DNA from: Heloderma charlesbogerti
Taxonomy: Eukaryota > Chordata > Lepidosauria > Squamata > Helodermatidae
DNA length: 64,000 nt
Reading direction: 5' to 3'
Assembly (NCBI GenBank): GCA_026122225.1
Contig: JANEZZ010001956.1
Coordinates: 312,501-376,500, forward strand
The first letter of the stretch is position 1; each line of letters opens with the position of its first letter. The position numbers and the translations under genes were made by a program. The notes beneath the pieces are model-generated. The model was not told the origin of the DNA, ran no database searches, and saw only the letters and a list, made by a program, of their open reading frames with translations. This document shows, piece after piece, positions 27,701 to 39,700 of the stretch.

Positions 27701-30700
27701 GGAGTGTACTGAAAGAGGCCGCAAGGCGCTCCTGACACTCTGTTCTCCTGATGGGGGGGGGGGGGGCTGGAAGTGGAGGGGGTCTTATCAGTCTCCATAA
27801 TAAGATTGGTGCCATCTAGCAACGAAGGGCTTTGTGGTTGTGGATAATTCAGGCACAGATGGGGCAATACATACAAAGTCTAAAAGAGAATCATAACGTT
27901 GGAGACCCTCTCTTACAACCTGAAATGTTGATTTTCTTTCATTTACAAGTGAAGCTGCAGGAAAACTGTTTGAGAGGTTCACCAAGTACAAGAGCACCGT
28001 TCTTTGGTGGCCACAGATTGTCAGTTGGCCATCCACGATTTAAGTATACAATTCATCTCAGTTACAACATCAAATAACAGACCTGGAGTTTCCTCTGCTC
28101 CATGCTAATTTCTGAGTACTCCTGAGCTGTAGCCAGGGCTGCTGCCAGAGCTTTCTTTTTTTGACTTTTTGCCCGTTTGGGAACAGAAGTGGTGATTGGA
28201 ATTGGCGTCTGTACTATATTGATTGGAGAATTCTCAGGTAAATCATCCAGCTAGGGTTTGCAAGGACAGTGTGCACAGTTAAACGGTGTTACCACACAAA
28301 CCACAGCGCATCGTAAACCTGACGTACCACAGCTGATCTTGCTTCCCTAACTAGCTCAATGGTATCGACACAATACTTTATATTCATATAGTGCTTTTCC
28401 TAAGTGGTCAGAGTGATTCACATACACAGTAACTCAAAAAGCCTAACAATTCTGTAGTAAATCTATGATTACAAATACAGTCAAATACAGTCTTCTGCTA
28501 ATAGCTTTTAAGTCACACAGAAGAAGTGTCATGCTTATTTGACTGCACCAATTCATTTATAATCTAGAGCCCCAAAGGATTATTAGCACAAATGATTCGA
28601 TGCTGAAAGGCTGGATCTTTTTGTTTGATGGTGGTATATGCTGCAAGCAGGTTGCTTCTGAGTATGTCCCCAGGAACATCATCTTAATGTGTGTATATTT
28701 AGGGCTGTGTGTACACTTTGCTTAGAATTCTACACCCGAGTGACCCAAAATTTGCACCAAGGAAGGTGGAACTGTGAGATCTGCATAGATTATGCACATG
28801 GAGAAAAAAAGAACAGTCTCCTATTTTGCATAATTGGATTATTATGCCAGTAATGGATAGGGTCAATGAACTATGCTAGGCACTAAAGCTCCACCCCCGG
28901 TTATTGAAGGTCTTATTCAGTCATACCACTGGCTTTTGAGATTTCAGCAGGCATGCCCACACACTTTCAGGCATATTCTCACAGCCTTAAGGGATAGAAA
29001 CCTCTTTTCTTATTCCAAAATAAAGCTGAGATTCTTAGGAAGCTGGTTTCTGCATGCATCCAGTACGACTTTGTGCTTCCTTTGGGTTCCCAAATAGCAT
29101 CATTTACTGTTACTGCTTGAACCTAAATCAGCCAGAATATTTTAAGAAAAACACTAATAACCTGAATCAGAATTCTATTTGCATCACAAATGTCTAATAG
29201 TGTCTCTTACCACTTTGGGTGCCTGTTTCAGCTGCATATTGCCACCTTTATAATTTCCACTGTCACTATTTAATTCAGGAAATTCTTCTTCATCCTGAAG
29301 AGAAAATGTGGGGAAGTTTTAAAATGCATCAGTGAGAAGTGAAATTCGTAGGGCTTCATCACTAGTGGACAGCAGAGCAACACTTCAACTAGCCAGTGGT
29401 GGAAGTTGGGAGATGCCAGACTTAAAAGATTAAAAAAAAAAGAGAATACATTGCCTAATCTTGAGATGTTATTTATTAATGTTACAATTAAAGTGGGGGA
29501 ATATATCGATCACAAGATTCCAGAACACACTGAAAACAAATAAAAGGAAATTCACTGGTAGGGTTTTGAAAGATGAGTGTATATGCTTTTAAAATGAGCA
29601 TGCTTATTAAGCAGCATCTGTAGATTGCAGAAAGATAAATGATGAGGCAGCTATCGTCAGCTCAAAATCTCACAGACATCTTGTGTTATGGCAATTATTA
29701 TAAACAAGTTGCATGAAAAAGGTACCTCAAAATATAGAGGTTCAGGACTCTGCTCTGTTCTGTTTGACTGGCTTGCAGTTACAGACTTCTCAGGTTTCCT
29801 CTGCAAGTTCTGTCTTCTTTCTGAAGACGTGCTGTGACCCCTACATCTAATGGCAGGCTACAATGGCACGGAAGGAAAGGGAACCTGTTATGGACTGATG
29901 ATTTTACAATTATTCATGAAAGCGCTGCTACAAGCTGAATTAAATGCATGGTAACTATACTAACAGGGTACGTAAGAACATAAGAAGAGCTGTGCCGGAT
30001 CAGACCAAGGGTCCAACTAGTCCAGCATTCTGTTCACACAGTGGGCAACCAGCTGTCCACAGGAAACCCACAGGCAGGACATGAGGGCAACAGTATCCTC
30101 CTGCCCGTGTTCCCCAGCAACTGTTGCACACAGGCATGCTGCCTCTGATACTGGAGGTAGCATAGAAGCACCAGGACTAGTAGCCATCGATAGCCTTATC
30201 CTGTGAAATTTGTCTAACCCCCTTTGGAAGCCATCCAAATTGATGGCCATCACTACATCTTGTGGTAGCTAGGTTATCTCTGTCCTGATTGGTGGGAGAT
30301 TCAGGACAGATCAAAGGAAGGCCTTCACACAGCACATACTTAAAATTCGCTACCACAAGATGTAGTGATAGCCACCAATTTGGATGGCTTTAAAAGGGGG
30401 TTAGACAAACTCCTGGAGAAGTCTATCAATGGCTAGTAGTCCTGATGGCTATGTGCTACCTCTAGTACCACAGACAATACGCCTATGTACACCAGTTGCT
30501 GGTGAACATGGGGAGGAGGGTGCTGTTGCACTTATGACCTGCTTGTGGGTTCCCAGTCGACAGCTGGTTGGCCACTGTGTGAACAGAACACTGGACTAGA
30601 TGGATCCTTGGCCTGATCCAGCATGGCTCTTCTTATGAAGGCAAACAATACAGGTATGGCCCAAGACATTTGGATTTTCTGTCACAGGCTCCCAGCAAGA

Positions 30701-33700
30701 TAAAAGATATATCAACTAAACAGTTGTCACTCACATGCCCTTTCTTTCATGCCTACAAATATATCTACAACTTTGAATCAACACATAGTAGACATCTGTC
30801 AGCTTTATCTGCTTTCTAGTTTTCATCTAAGACACATTCATGTACAAGCCTGATTAAATTGCAAGACTTACAGAAACTTGGGTCTTAGATTTTCACACTG
30901 AAAGGATACTTCGACAGCGAGGCAAACTGCCATCTTTGCCATCTCCACTCACTGCTAGGCTGAACCCCTCCTCCCCTCTCACAGAGGCATTTGGAACCAA
31001 CTGCCCTGTGAGGAAGAGCACCTATCTGCTCTGGGGATGGTGTTGTCATCTGGACTTCCTTGAGCCTTACCTGCTACAGGAGTGAAATATGAACAGGTTC
31101 TAACACCGTCTTCAGAAGGTGAAGGCCCATATCTGTAAGGCCAAACTTGCAGCTCCATTACAGCCACTTCTAAGGAGGCTGGGTCAGGAGGCTGTATTTT
31201 GAAAGCCAGCTAAGACCTGTTTCTGAACAATGAGCAGTCCATCTGCATCACAGCTGGTCATTGTAAGACCTGTCTGGCATAAGAATTTGTGCCCGAGTTC
31301 CTTCGTTTTTTCCTCTCCCCTCCTCATCCTTCTCCCCCCTTGTATGTCATGACTTTTAGATTGTAAGTCGGAGGGTAGGGACTATCTTGTTTTATACTGA
31401 TTTGTAAGCTGCTCAGGGTGCTTTTCTGGTTGAAGAGTGGAGGCGGGGGGGGGGGAACGCTAAAAAAATACCTGTGAACTACGCTGCTCAGGTTGCCTTC
31501 CACCTCTTGAGAAAGCTGATGTTCTCTCTATCCAAGGCTTTTTCTGAGTTGCTTGGGAACTGACACTTGCCCAACTGGCACCAGCTGAAAGAAGCACCAC
31601 AGACGTTTAAGGAAATGCTTCGTGTGTGAAAGAAAAACTAAGTGTAAAGAATATACCAATTTGCAAAGAATACAGAAAACTACGTACATATGTAAGGAGA
31701 AGGAAACGAAATGCAATGTCTAGCCCAATGTATATAATGGGTGAAATTGGTGTTGCTTTCAGTGGTTCCACCTGCTCACATCATCATCATCATCAGAGAG
31801 GTAACCCGATTAACAGTGGTCTGTTTGCAAGTTTTTGCCATCTCCAAACATATTTAGCAATCCTGCAGGAAATAACTACTACTCTCAAGTCTGACATGTT
31901 TTCTTTCTAATCAAATATGCCTTTGTTTCTCTGCCGTAAGTTATTTGTGTTTTATTAGCATAAGAAAGGTACAATTAGGATCTGCAGTCCCGATAGAATT
32001 TAAACATCAGTACAGGCCTGGACAATTTGTCAAACAGCAGAAAAAGATTAGAAACAGAACAAAGGAAGTAGATTGGCACAGCAACAACTGTCAGGACTAT
32101 TTTTTAAATGTACAGATCATATTGGCTAGAAAAGGTATTTAGAAAAAAAACCAGGAGTTGAAAATTTATGAACAACTTTAAAGAGCAGTCTTCCTCAACC
32201 TGGTACTCTCCAAATGTGATGAACTACGATCACCAACATCCCCACCTTGGTGGGTGACAGAAGTTGTAGCCCAACAAATCTGGAGGGCACTAGGTTAGGG
32301 AAGGCTGTAACAGAGTTTATAGGAGATTGCCTAGTAAAAATGGTTAGAGAGGAGCTGCTTAATCACCTAAAAATATGGAAGTATATTTTGAACTTCGACT
32401 ATTTCAGAGTCAGACCTAATTATAACAAGTTGGGACAACAACTACCGTACAGCTCAAATGGAATACTTCATATTTATTAAAATTATTTATAGAAAAGTAT
32501 TTATTAGAAATATGCTGACAAAGAGCAAAGCTTCAGTTCATCTGACTTTCTTGATCAATTATATTAGAACTTTACCTGGATGGACTGATGGTTCCATGAG
32601 CTGAAAATAAAAAAAAGAAGTTGTAGAGGTTATTTTAAAGTTTTGCTTATTTTGTGTTCACCCTCAACCCTTGTAACATTTTCAAGGCATTACTTACATT
32701 TGCTGCAACAAATTCGGTACTCCTTGAGGTAACAGCTGCAGCCTGGTTGCCGTGTTTAGGACTGCAGTAGCCACTGTCGCTATCAATGTCCGCTTCGCTG
32801 GCCCCTTGCTCACTAGAGGATTCTGCAGCATGGGAGGTTCTTCGACGCCTGCTTTTTGGTTTCCAGTGCACGGTGCTCACACTCTCAGATAGTGACTTGC
32901 TTGCTATCTCTGAGGGGAAGTCTGCACGGCAATAACAGTATTATTGAGAACAGCAGGTCTTGAATCACATTTGTTTAAAAAATATTTTAAGTTTTACAAG
33001 AAACTGAGATTTCACTAAAGCACAGGAAACAATACAACATTAATTGGCAGACACAGGCGCACACACATACAAGTGGAGTATTGCCATACCTGTTTGTTGA
33101 CAAGCATCGACCAGCAGTACAATTTTAGGTCTGTTCTCGGGGCCTGATGCACTGGTCTCTTTCTGAGTAGCAACACTTTTGACTGGAGGCCGTTTGGTTT
33201 TTATGTGGGTCTGTGAAGGCTGTTGCTGTTTAAAAAGATTAGCCGAGCAAAGTGATTAGCCAATAAACCAATGGGCTTGACTTAGGCAAGATAATTCCTC
33301 ATCTACTAGCTACTCTAGCAACAGTAGATGATGAAGTGTAAGGGCTAGAAACAACTCATAACTTTACATCATATCAGTACTGATAACTTAAGCAATTATT
33401 TCTACATTAAAGGGATATTCACATTCCTGGTGTTCAACAATTGCGACACATTTTGGAACCCAAGGTCAGAATGTCTAGCTGCTGAAATTTCCTGACATGT
33501 TAGTGATGCTCCTTTACTGAAGTACAGCTGTGTAAGTGCTACATTAAAAAAAAACAATACTGAGAACCTGTTGGTTGCTGTCCAAGTTATCATTGTTAGG
33601 TAGGAAGTGGAAATCATCCAGAATTGAGTCAGTCCTGAATGGTGGAGGAAAGTGTTGAGGACAGCAGAGACAGATGAACTAACTGCTATTAATACATCTT

Positions 33701-36700
33701 AAACTGCAGTTAGGCAGCACTGAGACCCTATTAGCCCAGTATATTATTCTCCTTTTGGAATACATATGAAAGTGGTGTGATTAAAAAGCAGCATTTTAGT
33801 TGTATAGTGGTTTTGTTTTATTTAAATAATATGTTGTATAGTGGTTTTGTTTTATTTAAATAATATATAATGTATATAGTTGTATTTCTAATATCATGTT
33901 TGTGTAGTTGCCTATTTAATAAGTATTTCAAATTAAAATGTCAGAAGCATGCTCAAGAGTGTGACATCTATTCAGATTTGCAAAAATGTGAGTAAAGGTT
34001 TTTAAACACGTCAGAGTGAACACACACCCATACCACAACACTTTAGAACAACTAGAACTCAAGTTAATATGACACTACAACACTTTTTTATGTAACAGTG
34101 AATGTTACAGGATTCTAAGCAATAGAAGTATATAGATACCGAGGCTGCAATCCTGCCTCTAGCTGCACATGTATAAACGCCATGTAAGTTAATTAAGACA
34201 TATGTGCAATTGATATAGGACAGGATTACAGCCAGAGTAGAAATGGAGTATTCTATTATGTATATATCTGAACACTTAACTACTTGGGAGAGGATCACAC
34301 AAACATGGTTAACAAAAAAAGAAATTAGAGAGTGGAACAAGGTTTTAATTTCATAAATAAATCAAGTGAGTGTTATTCTGAAAAAAACAATCTTAACTTG
34401 CTCAGGCAGAAAACTCAGGTAGAAAACTAGGATCATTAAACTTTTTAAAAAGCTTTTTGTAAATTCAGTTCTAGTTTGCCTACAGGACAATAAAGCATAT
34501 TTGTAAAGATATACTGCAAATCTGGATTTTTCAGACAGGTAACAAGGAGTTTGAAATGTTTTAGGGTGCAGTCCTATGCACGTTTAGAAAGAAAAAGTCC
34601 TAGAACTCCCAGAGTCCACCAGCCACAAGGGTGCAATCCTATCCTGATGTTCATAAGCCTCTGAACTTGGAGGTTTTCAGGCATCCAATGCACAGCAAGA
34701 GGAGTGGTGGAGGCGAATTTCGCCTCTCCTCCCACTCTGCATTTTCACTAGATGGGTTTTTCTGCCTGTCTACCTGGGGCACTGTGGAGGAGGAGGGAAG
34801 GAGGCTGGAGAGGCCTGGGAATACTTCATAAACCCGCCTCTCCAGTCCCCTCCCATCCCACAGAAACGCACTCTTAAACGCCTTTCCGAGGTTGCTTTTG
34901 TGACCTTGGAGAGGCAGCCAGCATCGTTCTCTCCACACCAGCTGTGCAGGGGTGGGGAACATGGATTCCCAGACCCAAGTATTCTGTTGAAGGGACAAGG
35001 CATGCTTTAATTTCTTTTTGGTATCATCCCCAAAAGCTCTGGGCAGGTAACAACAGAAAATATATAATACACACCTGCTATGTTGGCTCAAACGGGAAGG
35101 TCTTGAATAATAACACATAGGATTTTGCAGGGACTACTAATGGAAGAAAATGTTGAAATTGTGGACCATTTACAAAAAATACCTCCCTAGATACCCATGA
35201 ACATGCTGAATGGAAAGGCAATATCAAGAGTTTGCACTTCATACTGCTCAACAAAGGCATGCACAATGCAGAAGACTTGCTCTCTGTATAAAAACATTTT
35301 CTACCCTTATACAAAAATTAAATGGATATTCATGAAAGTATACTTCACTGATACATTCGAAAAGCTGTTTAACAGCTGAAAAACTATTAATCACACAATC
35401 ACTGTTGTCTCAAGTGCTCAATAGGCTTACTTTTTGCACAACTGGTCCCCTGTTGGTGCTTCTACTCCTCTGGCTACATAATGGAAAGACCTGATTTGGC
35501 TGGGGTGGACGATCCGTGCATTCTGCTGCAACCGTATTTATGGCACTTGCTGTCTGAAAGGGCGTGGAGTAAGGTGCTGGGAATGGATGATAGAAACCCA
35601 TAACTTGAGCACATGGTGCTGGCATCAATTGGTAATATGTATACTCAGTAGAAACAGGTGGCTGAGCAGATATAATGGGATAAGCAAGGTATGGCCCAGC
35701 AGGGTTTGGGTTAGGTTGTTGCCATCTGATATCATTATTATAGAGTGGAAGTTGTCTGAAAAAACAAAAAAGGAAGAGGTGAATTGCTGAACAGTTATGT
35801 CTGCAATAGCTTGCCAGGTAGCCCCCACTCATTTCTTGTAAAATCTAAACAGACAAACGATTTTGAAAATGCTGTCTATGCCACAGGTTCTCCTGTGTTC
35901 ATATGGGTCTACAGCAGCCTTCCCCAGGCTGGTACCCTCCAGATGTTTTGGACTACAACTTCCCCCATTCCAGATTCCCTGAAGGGAGATGAAGTCCAAA
36001 ACATCAGGTTGAGGAAGGCTGCTCTATAGCTCTAAAAATGCAGAACAAATTGTGCTAAGCTGCACAAGAACTCCACTGAGTATTATGGAAACACACACTG
36101 CAACACGTTACCTCCTATCTGCCTATCCTATACACACACACACACAAACACACTGTGTATATAGTGTATATATATCCTGTGTGTATAGGATAGGGAGATA
36201 GGAGGTAACAAATGTTATTGCAGCCTTAGGTTCCGCCTTCCCAACGTTTATAAGTAAAAAGCAAAAGAAATTTAATCAATGACCTGGAACATACGATGTT
36301 CAAGAGGTCTAATCAAAGCTCTATTCTCAGTACAAATGAGGGCAGTTTCCCAGCTTTCAATCTCTTCACAGCACGCTATGATATTATGCAAAATCGAAAG
36401 GCAAACGTTTTACACTGCCTCATTTTGGAAGGGTCAGAACGCAACTGAGAGGCAGCTGACTTCTATACTCTGGTTGATATAGGAGTTGAGGGATGGCCTG
36501 AAGTAGGATCTGGAGCTCACCGTCTTTTATTAAAAAGGAGGCATACAAAATAAAGACATATGATGATCACTAAATGGCAAAACAAAAACAAAAACTGGAG
36601 ATAACAGGAGCAGAGAGCTCTTTCCATAGCCATATTATTTAACCGCCATGCAACCTGATCCTATGTAAGTTTACTCAGAAATAAGTCCCAATGAGTTCAG

Positions 36701-39700
36701 CGCAGTTTACACACAGTAGCCTTTGTGCTGAAGTCTAGTGCCAAAGCTTCCAAGTATTTTAGGGAACACAGAAAGTTTAACTCACCCCCATTCAAAAAAT
36801 AAAAACCATATGAAGAGGCAGGTCCAGGTAATATTTAAATTTGTCTCTTTATTCATGGAACATATTTAATTACCTATTGGATTGGTTTTCCTGAACAAAT
36901 GGGTAGCAAGTAATCAGGTAGCTGGGAATAGGTGCTGGTTCCACGCCATTAACACCTCCACTGTCATTGGGCAGTGCCATAGGCATCATAAGTGAATCCG
37001 GACCCTTTTTCTGGGGAATGAATGGTTCTACTTCAGCAGACAGTTTCACGTTCTTAAAGAAATGAGAAAACAACATGGTAAGGAACATATAACACTTTAT
37101 GGATTGTCAGTGCTTAAGAGTATCATCGCTTAATTTGAAGTTTTTCATTAAAATTTATTGAATATTACATTAAGCAACGGAAGTATCCAAACAAAATTAC
37201 TTGCTCTATATAGGATCTGCAGAATGCAAGTGTTTACAGGTCAGTTCAGTCTCTATTGTGACCTTTATCGTAATATGATTATGATCTTGAGGTTTAGCAA
37301 GAGCCATTACATAGCATTTGCTTTAATTCTGACAGTGTCCTAGGCACTTGCATTCATTATTAGTGCTTTGTTTTCACTCAACCAGAAAATATGCCACCTT
37401 GGCCTACTTAGCAGAGGTAATACTTCAAGCACATTTGCAGGCAGGTATCTTACACTTTGCGAAAGCTTACTTCAAACAACTTAACAAGCCAAATTGAATT
37501 TTATATATTAGATGTACAGCTTATGTGTTGATACACTCAATCAGATTGACTACTACCCCTCTCCTATGTCTTCAGTAGTACTACAAGTTGGAGGTGAGGT
37601 TTTTCTTAGCAGGGAGATAAAGTGATGAGGAAAGCGTCTACTTTAATTTTTGCTCCTGCTGGAAGGTACAGGAGGAGAGTCAGTTTAAATGCTGGCAGCC
37701 CCCACTGGCTTACAAAAATGACAAAGGAGTTAGTTAGCTGTGACACAGTCCAAAACACTTGAGGAGTTGGACACGACTTAACGACTGAACAATAACAACA
37801 AATGAAAAACAGGACTCAAGTTGGAAGTAGGGATGTACAAGAATTTTGTTTCTGCTCATAAGACATGCAGGCATGTCTTGTTCACAACCCTGAACGCGAG
37901 TGGGAGAAGGCATCTGCCAAAAATGTTAGCAAATTCTCGAACATGTCCTCATGTAATATTAGCACAAATTTCCCTGTTCAATTTTCTGCAAACTTTAAAA
38001 CTGCACAAATTTTAATATCACCCATGCTTTAGTCCATGCAGGAAATTTGTGCAAAACCCATGGTCAATAGCTGTTAGTTTTGCACAGTTCTCCTATTCTC
38101 ACAAAATGAACGGTGATCGCAAACCTGAGTGCAAACTGAAGAGAGATGAGATGCAAGCTGATGTGCAAAGAATCTTTGCAAGCTCAAACATCGCTCCTTC
38201 ACATCCGAAATTGGCAGTTAATTAGGGCCTAATTATTGACTTAGTAAGTGACATGTTAATTTAAAAGTGATCATCCCTCTTAGCAGGATGATTTTTTGGG
38301 TGGTGCTACAACCTACTTCCACAGTCTAGTTCACCACACACTCTTTTCCCCATCTAACCTAGTATTGCAAATAAATAAATGTGAACAGGTGACACATTAT
38401 CTTCAGGTTGTGGCCTCCACAATAGTTCTTCCCAGTTTTGACCTGGATAATATATTCACCTTCAATATACATGATTAGTATGAAGGTCATAGTTACATAT
38501 CATCCTGAAGAAACATCCAGCCTGCTAATATAATCATGCAATTCACTCTAGCCATGTGTGAAGAATATACGTATTACCTACAGCACTGGAGTAGCAACCA
38601 GAGAGGTGGCAATTATGCCACTCAAGGTAACATGCAACAGGAAGCTTGAATTCAGTCCTCTAAAGAACTTGCAGTATGCTGTTAGAAAACTTAAGGACAA
38701 AGTTCAGATAGAGAAATGTTTTGTGCTACAGATTTCTCCATGGTGAGAATGAAAAAATATTCCATTGGAAAAGATGAGAAAGCTTATGAGGTACTATTTA
38801 GAGCTATGACACAGTTCTGCACACTGTAAGTCAGCCTTCCCCAACCTGGTGCTCTCCAGGTATCTGGGCTTTAACTTCCATCAGCCCAAGTAAGCATGGC
38901 CAATGGCCAGTAATACTGGGACTTTCCAGTCCAAAACATCTAGAAGGCACCAAGCTGGGGAGGGCTGCTACAGGTATTCAGTTTAAAGCAAGGAGGATTA
39001 CTTTAAATCACAAGAAAAAAAATCAGTTTAAGGGCGCAATCCTATGGAGATAGGCGGCTGCCTCTGAACTCGGAAGCGACTGCCTATCCAATGGAGGGCA
39101 GGAGAAGCATGGAGGGGATTGATCTTTCCGCGCTTCTCCTGCCCTGCATTTGCGGCTAGACAGCTGATTTCGGCTGTCTAGCTGCAGGATGGCGGAGCAG
39201 GGGAGGAGGCTGCCGGATGACACATAGAATCATAGAATAGTAGGGTTGGAAGGGGCCTATAAGACCTTCGAGTCCACCCCCCTGCTCAATGCAGGAACCT
39301 AAGCCAAAGCATCCCTGACACATGGCTGTCCAGCTTCATCTTGAATGCCTCCAGTGTGGGAGAGCCCATTACCTCCCATAGGATGTGTCGTACCGGCATT
39401 TCTGCCTTCCCTGTCCCGGAACGTCCCCAGCCACACCCCATTTCTGCCAATCTGCACTCCTCTTCTGCGCAGGGAGTATGGGGCTGTTCCGTGCTGTCTG
39501 TGAGGAAGCGTGGAAGGGGAGGAAGGTCAGTTCTCTGGGAACCAACCTAGGAGTGCGGGCTCTGAGGTTGGTACCTGGAAAACGACATATCCTATGGCTG
39601 TCTAGCTGCTGACTAGCAGCCATAGGATTGCTCCCTAAATCACTGATTTAAATCCAGTTTTATTTTGTCTTAATTCTGATCTTTTTAAGGCACTCCGGGA

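Larger units (their letters stand above)
26958..28082. other. Intron 10 of SECISBP2L
   Basis: 1.1 kb. Holds a CR1/L3-like tail and a solo LTR. 27767-28082 has nothing recognised. Confidence 0.7.
29858..31471. other. Intron 7 of SECISBP2L
   Basis: 1.6 kb with an inverted pair of CR1/L3-like tails. 30641-31471 has no gene; a run of G lies at 31446-31455. Confidence 0.65.
33226..35430. other. Intron 3 of SECISBP2L
   Basis: 2.2 kb. Contains a 34-bp tandem duplication and MITE pieces at 34562-34790. 33226-33798, 33867-34561 and 34791-35430 show nothing else. Confidence 0.6.
35756..36873. other. Intron 2 of SECISBP2L
   Basis: 1.1 kb. Holds a hAT-like MITE and a near-perfect hairpin. 36210-36873 has only a weak 'cctgatcctatgtaagttta' MITE relic at 36653-36720. 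Confidence 0.65.
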
